Positions 20,085 through 30,135 are shown, counted from the first letter of the stretch. The stretch: DNA of 64,000 bases from Leptotrichia sp. oral taxon 847 (GCF_001553645.1 NZ_CP014231.1:620001-684000), one strand, 5' to 3'. Notes: generated from the letters alone by a model not told the origin. Program-made: numbers and translations.

Positions 20085-20153
20085 TTATTTTAAAAACTGA
20101 ACCATAAAAACCTAAAAAATCTACCTTACTAAAATTTTATCTTTTTACTATTT

Positions 20154-20182
20154 ATTTTACTATATTTATTAGTTTTTTTCAA
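20154..20182 (-). promoter_or_regulatory. Promoter for purA
   Basis: On the minus strand TTGAAA (20177-20182), a 17-base spacer and TAAAAT (20154-20159) form a sigma-70-type promoter about 105 bp upstream of the purA start. Confidence 0.55.
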
Positions 20183-20215
20183 TTAATTTGAATCTCTTAA
20201 AAAAAGAATTTTTAT

Positions 20216-20260
20216 AAAAAAATAGAAGTTATCTTAATTTTCCTAAAATAACTTCTATTA
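20216..20260 (-). terminator. Terminator of the carAB-GT2-HAD unit
   Basis: An 11-bp perfect stem, ATAGAAGTTAT at 20222-20232 with its complement at 20248-20258, is followed on the minus strand by a T7 run. It ends transcription 30 bp after the HAD gene stop and just before the purA promoter. Confidence 0.8.
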
Positions 20261-20287
20261 ATCAATTTCCATTTACTTTTTAGTAAT

Positions 20288-20962
20288 TCATTGCTTTCCC
20301 TTAAAGTAATCAAGCACTTCCAATAAATTGTCGAATTTTTTATAAAGCAATTTTAAAATTTCATCAGTCGGTTTCAATTTATCTGGCACCATAATGGGAA
20401 ATGTTCCAGCTGCGTGCGCTGCCCTTATTCCGTTGAACGAATCTTCAAATACAACTGTTTTTTCAGGAGATGCTCCAGCTTTTTTTGCACTTATTAAAAA
20501 CACTTCCGGATCAGGTTTACCGTGAACGACATCTTCCGCAGTTATTAAATGAGAAAAATATTTTTTTACGTCCTTTCCTTCCGTCAACGCTTCTGCCATA
20601 TGTAAATCCGATGAAGTTGCCAAAATCATCTGTTTATTATTCTTCTCCAAAAATTCAAGCAATTCCAGTGCACCAAGTTTTAGTGGAACTTCCCCTTTTA
20701 GAGCTTTTTCCAGTATATAATTTTTAACTGTCCCCATCATTTCATCATACGGGAAATCTTGTCCTAGTGCTTCCTTGAATAACATTCTTGCTTTGTCATT
20801 TGTAACACCTGTTGTTTTTCCCACAATGTCCTTTGTTATTGTATAGCCCTTTTCTTTAGCCACTTCACGTCCATATTCCACATAAATTGTTTCTGTATCG
20901 AACAGCAAGCCGTCCATATCAAATAAAAACAATTCAATTTTGTTAAAAAATTTTTCCCCCAT
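20288..20962 (-). CDS. HAD-superfamily hydrolase, beta-phosphoglucomutase-like
   Basis: The 224-aa protein has the HAD motif I FLFDMDGLLFDTE with the nucleophile Asp and the acid/base Asp two residues on. Motif II is LATSS, motif III is the Lys of HGKPDPEVFL, and motif IV is VFEDSFNG. The helical cap between residues 20 and 85 places it in the subfamily I beta-phosphoglucomutase/phosphatase group. It should dephosphorylate a small phosphometabolite or isomerise a sugar phosphate; the substrate is not visible. It follows the GT2 gene by about 28 bp and ends at the strong terminator at 20216-20260. Confidence 0.85.
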   Translation of the reverse strand: MGEKFFNKIELFLFDMDGLLFDTETIYVEYGREVAKEKGYTITKDIVGKTTGVTNDKARMLFKEALGQDFPYDEMMGTVKNYILEKALKGEVPLKLGALELLEFLEKNNKQMILATSSDLHMAEALTEGKDVKKYFSHLITAEDVVHGKPDPEVFLISAKKAGASPEKTVVFEDSFNGIRAAHAAGTFPIMVPDKLKPTDEILKLLYKKFDNLLEVLDYFKGKQ

Positions 20963-20990
20963 TTCTTCCTCCTTCTTTATTTTTAAAAAT

Positions 20991-21740
20991 TTATTTGCTT
21001 TTTTTTAACGCAAAAAAAGCATAGTAAATGAAATAGTAAATCGCACTAAAAAATGGTAATTTTTCTTCATTTCTGTAGATTTCCCATCTGACTTTTGCTG
21101 TTTTAAATTTATTACTCGAGCGAGAATTATCTAAAACTCTGTAAAATGCCAGATTTTCTTTAAGTCCATAAATTACTTTTACTTCTTTTACAATTTCCAG
21201 CCATAGCACATAATCTTCATTTTTATCTCTTTGCTTAAAATATCGTTTTCCCAATTTTTGTGTGTCATAAATTACCGTAAGACAGCCTAGATAGTTATTT
21301 TTTAGCATATCTTTGTAAGAAATCTTCTCTTTTATGACAACTTCGTTTATTTTTGTTTCATCTTCTCTAACTCTCGTATATTCTGTGCAACTTATAGCCG
21401 CACCCTTTTCTTTCATAAAATTTATCTGCTTTTCCAATTTTTTTTCGTGCCAAAAGTCATCAGCGTCAAGAAAAGCGATATATTTTCCAGTTGCTTTTTC
21501 TATCAGCTGATTTCTTCCTCTCACAACCCCAACATTTTCTTTTGAATCTACAATCTCAATTCTGTCATCTTTTTTTGCAAACTCATTTGCAATTTCAAAA
21601 CTTTTGTCCTTCGATTTATCATTTATTATAAGCAGCTCCCAGTTTTGATAAGTTTGTGAGCACACACTTTCTATTGCTCTTGCAATAAATTTTTCTGCAT
21701 TATACATTGGAATTATAATTGAAACTTTGTCTTTTTCCAT
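20991..21740 (-). CDS. Family 2 glycosyltransferase
   Basis: From the ATG at 21740 (GGAG five bases upstream) the protein has 249 aa. The N-terminal GT-A fold begins VSIIIPMYNAEKFI, then WELLIINDKSKD, and the nucleotide-sugar/metal site IAFLDADDFW is the DxD-type motif. The C-terminal half is shorter than in processive synthases and has one weakly hydrophobic stretch (AIYYFIYYAFFAL) that may touch the membrane. It should transfer a sugar to an envelope polysaccharide or lipid acceptor, not identified. It lies downstream of carB by 66 bp and upstream of the HAD gene. Confidence 0.85.
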   Translation of the reverse strand: MEKDKVSIIIPMYNAEKFIARAIESVCSQTYQNWELLIINDKSKDKSFEIANEFAKKDDRIEIVDSKENVGVVRGRNQLIEKATGKYIAFLDADDFWHEKKLEKQINFMKEKGAAISCTEYTRVREDETKINEVVIKEKISYKDMLKNNYLGCLTVIYDTQKLGKRYFKQRDKNEDYVLWLEIVKEVKVIYGLKENLAFYRVLDNSRSSNKFKTAKVRWEIYRNEEKLPFFSAIYYFIYYAFFALKKSK

Positions 21741-21806
21741 CTTTTCTCCAAATTTTTTTATTTTTAAAAACTTTTTCAAATTATTTATTTTTGAAAAAAA
21801 TTTATT

Positions 21807-24800
21807 TTATATTGATGCTACATTAAATGAAATAGATTCTAGCACCTTTAATAGCGCATCAGCTGTGTCAAGTGAAGTTAGACACGCAATTTCCTGTTCA
21901 CTCGCAGCTCGTCTAATTTTAAATCCGTCAGTTGTCGCACTTTTTTTCTTAGCTGCGGTATTGATAATCATATCCACATGACCTTTGTAAATTACGTCAA
22001 GCACATTGTGTTTGTATTTATTTTCATTAATTTTTCCGACAGTTTCCACTCTAAGTCCTCTGTCTCTAAAGTACTGAGCTGTTTTTTCAGTCGCCATCAA
22101 ATTGTATCCCAAATTTGAAAATCTTTGAGCAAGTTTATACGCTTCTTCTTTTGCCACGCCACTTATTGTAAATAGCACACTTCCTTGATCCTTTACTTTT
22201 ATTCCCGCAGAAATTAATCCCTTGTAAAGTGATTTTTCAAGGCTTTCATCACTTCCCATAACTTCTCCAGTTGATTTCATTTCAGGCCCGAGTGTTGTAT
22301 CCACATCTTTTAATTTTTGGAAACTAAATACCGGAACTTTTGTATAGACTTTATTTCCAGTAGGTATCAATCCAGTTTTATAACCCTTAGAAGCCAATGT
22401 TTCTCCCAAAATCCCTTTCATAGCCAATTTCGCCATAGGAACTTTTGTAATTTTACTCAAGAATGGCACAGTTCTCGAACTTCTCGGATTTACTTCCAGC
22501 ACAAAAACTTCTCCGTGACTGATTACATATTGAATATTAAGAAGTCCTACTATATTAAGTCCTTTTGCAAGTCTTATTGTATAATCAACCAATGTGTCAA
22601 TATGTTCTTTTGTCAAACTTTGTGGTGGATAAACGGCAATCGAATCCCCCGAGTGAACTCCTGCTCTTTCAATATGCTCCATTATTCCAGGAATTACAAC
22701 AGTTTCTCCATCACAAATCGCATCCACTTCGATTTCTTTTCCAACTAAATATCTATCTGTCAAAACTGGATGATCAGGCGACACTTTTACAGCATTTTCC
22801 ATATAATGTCTTAACTCTTCTTCCCTGTAAACAATTTCCATCGCACGACCTCCAAGTACATAAGACGGTCTTACTAACACAGGATAACCAATTTCCGCAG
22901 CATTTTTTACAGCTGTTTCTGTATCAAACGCGGTTTTTCCAAGCGGTTGTGGAATGTTTAATTTATGAAGTAATGCTTCAAATTTATCTCTATTTTCAGC
23001 GTTATCAATTTCTTCAAGTGCAGTTCCAAGTATTTTTACTCCGTGCTTAGCCAATTTTTCGGCAAGATTTATCGCAGTCTGTCCTCCAAATTGAACTACA
23101 ACTCCTTCAGGCTGTTCTAATTCAATAATTGCCATAACATCTTCTTCTGTAAGCGGCTCAAAATAAAGTTTATCCGAAATTGAAAAGTCAGTCGAAACAG
23201 TTTCAGGGTTGTTATTTATAATAATTGCTTCGTATCCAATTTCTTTTATTGCCTTCACAGCGTGAACTGTCGCATAGTCAAATTCCACTCCTTGTCCAAT
23301 TCTTATTGGACCTGATCCCAATACAACAATTTTTTTCTTATCTCCAATAATACTTTCATTTTCATCTTCGTAGCTTGAATAAAAATAAGGTGTTTCTGAC
23401 TTAAATTCTGCAGCACAAGTATCTACCATTTTAAAAACTGGCTTAATATTGTATTCTTCACGAAGTTTATAAACTTCTTCTTCAGTCGTATTCCAACGAT
23501 GTGCAATAACCTTGTCCGAAAATCCAAATTTTTTGGCAAATAAAAGTACATCAGGATTTCCCACATTCGCTTTTAATTCTACTTCAATATCAATAATATT
23601 TTTCATTTTGTCAAGGAAAAACATATCTATTTTTGTCATTTCGTGAATATTACCAGGTGTAACTCCCCGTCTTAGCGCTTCTCCAATGAAAAATAGTCTT
23701 TCATCTCCAGCTTTTTGAATTCTTCGCAAAATATATTCCAACTGAAATTCATCTCCGTTTGGAAGTCCTAGATGATGAACTCCATATTCAAGCGAACGAA
23801 TTGCTTTTAATAAACTTTCTTCGTAAGTTCTCCCAATTGCCATAACTTCTCCAGTTGCTTTCATTTGAGTCCCCAAGTGCCTATCCGCTTTCTCAAATTT
23901 ATCAAATGGAAATCTTGGTATTTTACTTACAACATAATCTAGTGATGGCTCAAAACAAGCGTAAGAATTTTTTGTAACAGGATTTATAATTTCATCAAGC
24001 GTAAGTCCAACTGCAATTTTTGCTGCAATTTTTGCGATTGGATAACCTGTAGCTTTGGAAGCTAGAGCTGATGAACGGGAAACTCTCGGATTTACTTCGA
24101 TTATATAGTATTTAAATGAATTTGGATCAAGTGCCAACTGCACATTACATCCACCTTCAATTTTTAATGCTCTTATTATTTTTAATGAAACATCTCTTAA
24201 CATATGATATTCTCTATCTGTCAATGTCTGCGATGGTGCCACAACTATTGAATCCCCTGTATGAATACCAACCGGATCAATATTTTCCATGTTGCAGACT
24301 ACAATTGCTGTATCATTGCTGTCTCGCATAACTTCATACTCAATTTCCTTGTACCCCGCAATAGATTTCTCCAAAAGACACTGGGTTACTGGTGAATATC
24401 GAAGACCATTATTTACAATATCCTCAAGTTCAGCATCATTATGACAGATTCCTCCACCTGTTCCACCCATTGTAAAAGCAGGTCTGACAATTACTGGATA
24501 CCCAATTTTTGAAACAAATTCCCTAGCCTGTTCAAGATTATGAATGATGTCCGATTCTGGCACAGGCTCATTTAACTCATTCATCAAATCTCTAAAAAGT
24601 TCCCTGTCCTCAGCCTGTTCAATAGAAGAAAGCTTTGTCCCTAAAAGTTCCACTCCACATTCCGAAAGAACTCCTGAATTATGAAGTTCCACTGCAAGAT
24701 TTAGTCCAACTTGACCGCCAAGTGTGGGAAGCAGTGCATCTGGTCTTTCTTTTCTAATAATTTTTGAAACAAATTCTACAGTTAAAGGCTCGATAAATAC

Positions 24801-24989
24801 TTTGTCCGCAATTTCCTTATCTGTCATAATAGTCGCTGGATTTGAATTTACAAGTATTACTTTGTACCCTTCTTCCCGAAGTGACAGACAAGCTTGTGTC
24901 CCCGCATAATCAAATTCTGCAGCTTGTCCTATTATTATTGGTCCTGAACCAATTACTAATATTGTTTCTATGTCTTTTCGTTTTGGCAT
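21807..24989 (-). CDS. carB: Carbamoyl-phosphate synthase, large subunit
   Basis: The 1060-aa protein is the usual CarB length and has two homologous ATP-grasp halves. The first opens with [21 protein letters not shown] and the second with [20 protein letters not shown] near residue 555. Each is followed by conserved metal-binding strands ([16 protein letters not shown] and [16 protein letters not shown]). The C-terminal MGS-like allosteric domain begins about residue 930. CarB makes carbamoyl phosphate from ammonia delivered by CarA, bicarbonate and two ATP, for pyrimidines and arginine. It starts 129 bp after carA on the same strand; AGGAG lies 11 bases before the ATG. Confidence 0.97.
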   Translation of the reverse strand: MPKRKDIETILVIGSGPIIIGQAAEFDYAGTQACLSLREEGYKVILVNSNPATIMTDKEIADKVFIEPLTVEFVSKIIRKERPDALLPTLGGQVGLNLAVELHNSGVLSECGVELLGTKLSSIEQAEDRELFRDLMNELNEPVPESDIIHNLEQAREFVSKIGYPVIVRPAFTMGGTGGGICHNDAELEDIVNNGLRYSPVTQCLLEKSIAGYKEIEYEVMRDSNDTAIVVCNMENIDPVGIHTGDSIVVAPSQTLTDREYHMLRDVSLKIIRALKIEGGCNVQLALDPNSFKYYIIEVNPRVSRSSALASKATGYPIAKIAAKIAVGLTLDEIINPVTKNSYACFEPSLDYVVSKIPRFPFDKFEKADRHLGTQMKATGEVMAIGRTYEESLLKAIRSLEYGVHHLGLPNGDEFQLEYILRRIQKAGDERLFFIGEALRRGVTPGNIHEMTKIDMFFLDKMKNIIDIEVELKANVGNPDVLLFAKKFGFSDKVIAHRWNTTEEEVYKLREEYNIKPVFKMVDTCAAEFKSETPYFYSSYEDENESIIGDKKKIVVLGSGPIRIGQGVEFDYATVHAVKAIKEIGYEAIIINNNPETVSTDFSISDKLYFEPLTEEDVMAIIELEQPEGVVVQFGGQTAINLAEKLAKHGVKILGTALEEIDNAENRDKFEALLHKLNIPQPLGKTAFDTETAVKNAAEIGYPVLVRPSYVLGGRAMEIVYREEELRHYMENAVKVSPDHPVLTDRYLVGKEIEVDAICDGETVVIPGIMEHIERAGVHSGDSIAVYPPQSLTKEHIDTLVDYTIRLAKGLNIVGLLNIQYVISHGEVFVLEVNPRSSRTVPFLSKITKVPMAKLAMKGILGETLASKGYKTGLIPTGNKVYTKVPVFSFQKLKDVDTTLGPEMKSTGEVMGSDESLEKSLYKGLISAGIKVKDQGSVLFTISGVAKEEAYKLAQRFSNLGYNLMATEKTAQYFRDRGLRVETVGKINENKYKHNVLDVIYKGHVDMIINTAAKKKSATTDGFKIRRAASEQEIACLTSLDTADALLKVLESISFNVASI

Positions 24990-25118
24990 TTTTTTAACAA
25001 CTCCTAATCTTTATAAAATAGTAATTTTCAATTTTTATTTATTTACAATTTAAAAAGTTTCTCTTATATATCATATTTTATTTAAAAATGTTTTCTAAAA
25101 AATTATACCTTTTCATAT

Positions 25119-26201
25119 TTAATATTTATATTTTTTCATATTTTCAATAAACTGGTCAAATAAATAGTTTGGATCATGTGGTCCAGGAGAAGCTTCTGGA
25201 TGATATTGCACTGAAAATACCGAATACTTCTTATGTCTGACACCTTCACAAGTCCCGTCATTTACCGCAACGTGAGTAAGCTCCAAATCTGTATCCTTAA
25301 GCGAGTCAATATCAACTGCATAACCGTGATTCTGCGCTGTAATGTCAACTTTTCCAGTAAGTAAATTTTTTACAGGCTGATTAGCTCCTCTATGTCCAAA
25401 CTTCAACTTATATGTCTTTGCCCCACAAGCAAGTGAAATTAGCTGATGTCCCATACAAATTCCAAAGATTGGCACTTTTCCTATTAACCCTTTTATTGTA
25501 CTAATTGTTTCTGGTACATCCACAGGATCCCCAGGTCCATTACTTAACATTATTCCATCTGGTTTTTGTCTTAAAATCTCTTTTGCGCTCGCATCGTGTG
25601 GCATAACGATAATGTCGCAGCCTCTTAAATTAAGCTCTCTCATAATTCCAGATTTCATCCCCAAATCAATCAGCACAACTCTTTTTCCAAGTCCTGAAGA
25701 CAAAAATGCTTTTTTTGTTGACACTTGTTCAATTTGATTAGTTGGCAAGTTATTTTTTCTCAAACTTTCTGCAACTTTTTGTGCATCTTTTTCAATCCCT
25801 GTAATAATTCCTTTTATCGTTCCATGCTCTCTAATCTTTTTTGTCAGACTTCTTGTATCAATCCCAGAAATTCCTGGAATATTCAAATCTTTTAGCACTT
25901 CATCCAAAGTAAATTCTTTTCTAAAATTAGAAGGTTTTCTGCATATTTCACGTGTAACTATTCCCTTTATGCTAGGATTAATAGTTTCATAGTCATCTCT
26001 ATTTATACCATAATTTCCGATTAGTGGATATGTAAATGTAATAATTTGTCCGTTATATGATGGATCTGAAAGCGTTTCCTGATACCCTGTCATCGCTGTA
26101 TTAAATACAACCTCCCCCGCCATTTCTATATCTGCTCCAATTCCATACCCTTTATACACACTGCCATCTTCTAAAACTAGCTGTTTATCCAATGAGTACA
26201 T
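25119..26201 (-). CDS. carA: Carbamoyl-phosphate synthase, small (glutaminase) subunit
   Basis: CarA hydrolyses glutamine and passes ammonia to CarB. The 360-aa protein has the N-terminal CPSase_sm domain ([31 protein letters not shown]) and a class-I amidotransferase domain. The latter carries the nucleophile in [18 protein letters not shown] and the His-Glu pair in [14 protein letters not shown] sigma-70-type promoter lies about 110 bp upstream at 26311-26339. No PyrR attenuator hairpin is evident in the leader. The neighbours carB, GT2 and HAD follow to a common terminator. Confidence 0.97.
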   Translation of the reverse strand: MYSLDKQLVLEDGSVYKGYGIGADIEMAGEVVFNTAMTGYQETLSDPSYNGQIITFTYPLIGNYGINRDDYETINPSIKGIVTREICRKPSNFRKEFTLDEVLKDLNIPGISGIDTRSLTKKIREHGTIKGIITGIEKDAQKVAESLRKNNLPTNQIEQVSTKKAFLSSGLGKRVVLIDLGMKSGIMRELNLRGCDIIVMPHDASAKEILRQKPDGIMLSNGPGDPVDVPETISTIKGLIGKVPIFGICMGHQLISLACGAKTYKLKFGHRGANQPVKNLLTGKVDITAQNHGYAVDIDSLKDTDLELTHVAVNDGTCEGVRHKKYSVFSVQYHPEASPGPHDPNYLFDQFIENMKKYKY

Positions 26202-26310
26202 AATCTACCTCCATAATTTTTAACTTTTTTTTAACCTTGATTTTCACAAAATTTTTTTGATCAATTTTTATTTATGTGATTTTCAAATATTGAATATTTT
26301 TAATCCATTA

Positions 26311-26339
26311 ATTATACAATATTTTTTAAATTTTATCAA
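26311..26339 (-). promoter_or_regulatory. Promoter for carAB
   Basis: On the minus strand TTGATA (26334-26339), a 17-base spacer and a perfect TATAAT (26311-26316). Confidence 0.65.
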
Positions 26340-26419
26340 TATTTTGAATTTTACTTCTAAATATGTTAAAATTAAGCTACAAACTTAATATATATAACAT
26401 AAAAAGAGGAGAAAAAAAT

Positions 26420-27169
26420 ATGAAAAAACCACTTATAGGTATTTCTGGGAGCACTACACATCTCGAAAATGGACTTTTTGCAGGATACAATCGCTGTGTA
26501 CTAGACCAAACCTACATCGACGCTGTCATTTGTGCGGATGGAATTCCTTATATTCTACCATTTAACACGGATGATGAAATTATAGAAGAAATGGTAAAAA
26601 ATGTTGATGCCATTATTTTATCAGGAGGCAATGATATTTTTCCATTACTTTATGGTGAAGAGCCTAAAGAAAAACTAGGTGAAATTTTTCCTGACAGAGA
26701 TAAATTTGAAACAATTTTAATAAATACAGCGGTAAAACTAAAAAAACCAATTTTAGGAATTTGCCGTGGACATCAGCTCATAAATGTTACTTTTGGCGGA
26801 ACCTTACACCAAGATTTGTCTTATGGAGAAAATGTAACAATTAAACACTTCCAAAAGGCTAAATGGAATGTTTTTACTCACTCAATTTCAATTGACAAAA
26901 ACAGCTTTTTAAACGATATTTTTGAAGTGAGCGGAATCGGATTTGTAAACAGCTTTCACCATCAAATTATAAATAAAATAGCACCAGGATTTAAAGTCAT
27001 TGCCAAAAGTAGCGATAACGTTATCGAAGCAATTGAAAATTTAGACTCAGAAAATCTTATTTTAGGAATCCAGTGGCATCCTGAAATGATGGCAGCTACA
27101 GATAAGTATGCTCATAAAATATTTAAAAAATTTATTGATTATATAAAAGATAATAAAAAATATAAATAA
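26420..27169 (+). CDS. Class-I glutamine amidotransferase-like peptidase (C26, PuuD-like)
   Basis: The ATG at 26420 is chosen because GAGGAG lies eight bases upstream; the open frame extends upstream to 26363 without a site. The 249-aa protein has the C26 pattern: IGISGST at the start, ILSGGNDIFPLLYGE, the nucleophile elbow GICRGHQLINV, and the His/Glu pair in GIQWHPEMM. Relatives hydrolyse gamma-glutamyl-GABA or related gamma-glutamyl amides. The substrate here is not visible and no polyamine genes are near. It is the only plus-strand gene in the first 29 kb and stands alone, diverging from carA. Confidence 0.85.
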   Translation: MKKPLIGISGSTTHLENGLFAGYNRCVLDQTYIDAVICADGIPYILPFNTDDEIIEEMVKNVDAIILSGGNDIFPLLYGEEPKEKLGEIFPDRDKFETILINTAVKLKKPILGICRGHQLINVTFGGTLHQDLSYGENVTIKHFQKAKWNVFTHSISIDKNSFLNDIFEVSGIGFVNSFHHQIINKIAPGFKVIAKSSDNVIEAIENLDSENLILGIQWHPEMMAATDKYAHKIFKKFIDYIKDNKKYK

Positions 27170-27174
27170 ATCTA

Positions 27175-27232
27175 ACAAAAAAACTGCACTTCTTATCTTA
27201 GATCTTTACAATTAAGACTCTAGGTGCAGTTT
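27175..27232 (-). terminator. Long hairpin terminator after the cyclophilin gene
   Basis: AAACTGCAC (27181-27189) pairs with GTGCAGTTT (27224-27232), with further weak pairing inside the loop. On the minus strand a T7 run follows, so it mainly ends the cyclophilin transcript; it may also slow plus-strand read-through from the C26 gene. Confidence 0.7.
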
Positions 27233-27261
27233 AAGTTCAAAGTTTAAAACAACTTTTTATT

Positions 27262-27900
27262 TTAATTATTTTTCATTTGACTTTTCCATTTAGCTGTTTC
27301 AACAGAAAAATAACTTAAAAAATCGTCAACTTTTTTACCTTTTATATCAATACTCAAAATTTTATCTCCCTGTCTTAAAACTTTTGCAATTGCCAAATCC
27401 CCTCCGTTTTTTAACCCACCGATTACAGTATGTTTTCCATTAAGACTTGACATTGGTTGTAATGAAATAAAAAATTGACTTCCATTCGTATTTGGTCCTG
27501 AATTTGCCATTGCTAACATTCCTTCATTATTAAAATTCAACCAATCCACAAATTCATCGTCAACATAATATCCTGCACTTCCTGTACCATCTCCAACTGG
27601 ATCTCCACCTTGAACAATTGCATTTGGAACAACTCTATGAAAAGTTAAACCGTCATAGAATCCTTTTTTTGCCAAAAATACAAAATTTGCCACATTTACA
27701 GGAGCCGCTTCAGGATATAAAAATACATTAATATCTCCTTTAGACGTATGAATTGTAGCCTCTAATTCAAATTTCTTCATTATTTTTTCAAATTTCTTTT
27801 CTTCCTTTGTCTTTTTAATTGCTTCGTCTTTTGCATTTATCACGCTAAATACAAACAACATCATTATTCCAACTAAAAACGCCAGCTTTTTTGATCTCAT
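27262..27900 (-). CDS. Exported cyclophilin-type peptidyl-prolyl isomerase
   Basis: The 212-aa protein has an N-terminal signal segment (KKLAFLVGIMMLFVFSVINA, cleaved about residue 23), then a cyclophilin domain. Conserved parts are FHRVVPNAIVQGGDPVGDGTG (active-site FHR and GGDP), NTNGSQFFISL and HTVIGG. It should catalyse cis-trans isomerisation of prolyl bonds in exported proteins. The domain is the short bacterial form, close to PpiA/PpiB in layout. It lies just downstream of a frameshifted small gene and ppaC on the same strand. Confidence 0.92.
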   Translation of the reverse strand: MRSKKLAFLVGIMMLFVFSVINAKDEAIKKTKEEKKFEKIMKKFELEATIHTSKGDINVFLYPEAAPVNVANFVFLAKKGFYDGLTFHRVVPNAIVQGGDPVGDGTGSAGYYVDDEFVDWLNFNNEGMLAMANSGPNTNGSQFFISLQPMSSLNGKHTVIGGLKNGGDLAIAKVLRQGDKILSIDIKGKKVDDFLSYFSVETAKWKSQMKNN

Positions 27901-27915
27901 AAATCCTCCTATTTT

Positions 27916-28262
27916 TTAACCTTTGATACTTTCAATAATTTTTTCCATTTCAATTCTGCTGTTAAAATTCAAGTCCAAAATTCTAAAATTAATACTTTCA
28001 ATTTCCAAATCATATTTAAGAAGTTCTTTTTCAGTCAAAATATTATCGTAAATTACAAGCACCGAAAAAATATTTTCATAACTATCAACCAAATCAATAA
28101 TATTAATTACTCTGTCTTTTTTATATTTAAGATTTCTTTTAACTTTGAATTAGCTATCTTTTTATTTTTTATTTCTTTGTACAGTTCTGACACAATTTCA
28201 GGCATTTTTACCGCAAATAATATTTTTAATTCTTCTCTTTTTTTTAATTTAACTATCGCCAT
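27916..28262 (-). pseudogene. Frameshifted small gene between ppaC and the cyclophilin gene
   Basis: An ATG at 28262, preceded by GAGG, opens MAIVKLKKREELKILFAV and runs 51 codons to a stop. A second open stretch in another frame continues to 27916 with KYKKDRVINIIDLVDSYENI and ends IEMEKIIESIKG. Joined near 28127, in the AAAAGAAATC region, they give a cytoplasmic protein of about 115 aa rich in charged helices. Both halves have good coding character and the start is 22 bp after ppaC, so this was or is one gene. It is not recognised. The shift sits beside a short A-run, so sequencing error is an alternative. Confidence 0.6.
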
Positions 28263-28284
28263 TTCTATTCCTCATATTTAAGTT

Positions 28285-29205
28285 TTAAGCTTGAATCGCT
28301 TTTGTCAAAGGTGGAATAATTTGTTTTTTACGAGAAACTACTCCTTTTAAAACCACTGTATTATCTTGAACTTTTTCTGCAAAAGCTTTTTCAATAATAG
28401 CATTTCCATCACCTTCAACGATTGCAACAGAATCATTTGATAAAATATTTGTAATTACAAACATAAAAAATTTCAAATTTTCTTTAGAAATAATATTGTT
28501 AATTTCTGTTAGTAACGCTTTTTTATTTTCCAGCAATTCCGCTTCATTAACGGTATTTACTTGTGCTACACCAATTTTTTTATCATCGATTTCAAAAATT
28601 TTCATATCCATTGTAAGTAATTCAGCTTCTGTTTTATTTCCTAATGCAGTTCCAGCTTTTAACATTTCAAGCCCGTATTCATTTGGATTAACCTCTGCGA
28701 TTTTAGCTAACTCAAGTCCAGCATTTGTATCTTGTGGTGTACAAGTTGGTGATTTAAATAACAATGTGTCAGATATGATGGCGCTCAACATAAGTCCTGC
28801 CACTTTCTTTGATGGCATTAAATTATTTTCTTTAAATAATTTTAAAATTATTGTAGCAGTACATCCAACTGGCTCAACTCTGGCGTACAAAGGTTCGTCC
28901 ACATTAAAATTAGAAATTCTGTGATGGTCAACCAATTCCAAAACTTTTGCTTCTTCAAATCCATCAGCTGTTTGAGTTCTTTCATTGTGGTCCACCAAGA
29001 TGATTTCTTTTCCCGCAACATTTGTAATAAGCTCAGGCTTGTCAACTTTGAAATAATCCAAAACAAATTTTGTTTCCTCGTTAATTTCTCCCAGTCTTGC
29101 TGCTTTTACATCTTTTCCAAGTTTATTTTTCAATTCAGCATAAGCCAATGCCGAACAAATTGTGTCCGTATCCGGATTTTTATGTCCGAAAATTAATATT
29201 GACAT
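28285..29205 (-). CDS. ppaC: Manganese-dependent inorganic pyrophosphatase (family II)
   Basis: This DHH-family enzyme hydrolyses pyrophosphate to phosphate, driving biosynthetic reactions. The 306-aa protein shows FGHKNPDTDTICSA (metal-binding His and Asp residues), VDHNE, the DHH motif VDHHR, and the C-terminal SRKKQIIP that binds pyrophosphate. The length is that of the core enzyme without a CBS/DRTGG regulatory insert. It is the first gene of a minus-strand unit with the frameshifted gene and the cyclophilin. About 1 kb of non-coding repeats lies upstream. Confidence 0.96.
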   Translation of the reverse strand: MSILIFGHKNPDTDTICSALAYAELKNKLGKDVKAARLGEINEETKFVLDYFKVDKPELITNVAGKEIILVDHNERTQTADGFEEAKVLELVDHHRISNFNVDEPLYARVEPVGCTATIILKLFKENNLMPSKKVAGLMLSAIISDTLLFKSPTCTPQDTNAGLELAKIAEVNPNEYGLEMLKAGTALGNKTEAELLTMDMKIFEIDDKKIGVAQVNTVNEAELLENKKALLTEINNIISKENLKFFMFVITNILSNDSVAIVEGDGNAIIEKAFAEKVQDNTVVLKGVVSRKKQIIPPLTKAIQA

Positions 29206-29399
29206 TATTTTCCCTCCTATTTTTTTATTAAAAAATTTTTTTATTTTATTCTTTTATATTATAACCTATTTCTCTTATTTTTAAAATAGAATTTTTTTAA
29301 ATTTATTTCTTATAAAATCTTAATAAAATAAATTTTTTTATATTTTTAAAATAATAAATTTATAACTATTCTCAAAATATTTATTTTCTCTATTTATTA
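29206..29399. other. Very AT-rich leader upstream of ppaC
   Basis: No ORF or clear hairpin is visible. It probably contains the ppaC promoter, but none matches consensus well enough to mark. Confidence 0.4.
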
Positions 29400-29600
29400 A
29401 TCTTTTCTCTTTACTTTTTAAGCAGAAGTGCTCATCTCTATACCTCTTTCTCCCCCTAACTAGTCTTCGCCATTTTTACGTACTTCCAAAAGTGCCTAGA
29501 CTTATGTGGGGATTATAAGGGGAAATGGCGGTCCTCTCCCCTTATTTAAAAAAATAAAAACTATACTAAATATAAAACATCTTGTAAACAAAAATAAATA
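29400..29600 (+). repeat. Shortened copy (C) of the structured interspersed repeat
   Basis: This stretch shares AAGCAGAAGTGCTCATC at its left with the two full copies. It also shares CTAGTCTTCG, the segment GTGGGGATTATAAGGGGA, the closing hairpin at 29517-29543 and the downstream ACATCTTGTAA. The middle of the full copies (about 190 bp with two long hairpins) is replaced by some 30 bp, including a possible 6-bp hairpin (GTACTT with AAGTGC). It has the same orientation as copy A, 210 bp further on. No reading frame spans it. Confidence 0.75.
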
Positions 29601-29613
29601 TTATAAAAAAATG

Positions 29614-30080
29614 ACAGAGTAAAATAGTTAGGGGTAAATAAAAAATCTTATTTTAAGTTTTTCATTCAATCCAGAAAGTTACTAAAATATTTTTTTATTT
29701 TTTAAGCAGAAGTGCTCATCGCCGCACCCCTGCACCCCGGCTAGTCTTCGTCATTTTTATGCACAAACTTAAGAACTCCTCCCTTTGGTCGTCAAACAGC
29801 TTAAGTTGCACACAAAAATGCTCCGACGGTTTAAATTTTACTATTATACAAAAGTGTCGTGATTTTTTTGAAGTAAAGACGACTGTCTGAACGAAGTGAG
29901 TTTCGGCTTTGCTTCAAAAAAATTCTTAGACGAGCGTGGGGATTATAAGGGGAAATGGCGGTCCTTTCCCCTTATGTAAAAAAATAAAAAAATAATATTA
30001 AACAAAATAACATCTTGTAATCAAAAATAAGCTAAAAAATTTGAAATTAAAAAATCTGCCCCTAAAATTTTTAAACCATC
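29614..30080 (+). repeat. Full copy (A) of a structured interspersed repeat, about 467 bp
   Basis: This non-coding element is repeated in reverse orientation at 59293-59760, with most bases identical. It contains three hairpins: 29752-29820 (CATTTTT with AAAAATG outside, AACTTAAG with CTTAAGTT inside), 29862-29923 (a 17-bp arm with ATTTTTTTGAAG, one wobble pair) and 29947-29973 (AAGGGGAA with TTCCCCTT). The ends carry imperfect inverted repeats, TTAGGGGTAAAT left and the complement of TTAGGGGCAGAT right. It is more G+C-rich than its surroundings. It lies just upstream of the TetR gene promoter. MITE-like element or RNA gene are both possible. Confidence 0.85.
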
Positions 30081-30097
30081 ATAAAAAAATTTTTTTC

Positions 30098-30135
30098 TTG
30101 CTAAGAATTGATTTTTTTAGTATACTAGTACTAGT
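30098..30135 (+). promoter_or_regulatory. Promoter and palindromic operator of the TetR-like gene
   Basis: TTGCTA (30098-30103), a 17-base spacer and TATACT (30121-30126) form a good promoter. The perfect 12-bp palindrome ACTAGTACTAGT (30124-30135) overlaps the -10 box, a natural site for autorepression by the TetR-type protein encoded 100 bp downstream. Autorepression is inferred. Confidence 0.6.

Noticed and set aside
24989-26420. Riboswitch or PyrR attenuator in the carAB leader
   Set aside because: No anti-terminator/terminator pair or PyrR-like conserved loop could be seen; only a plain promoter.
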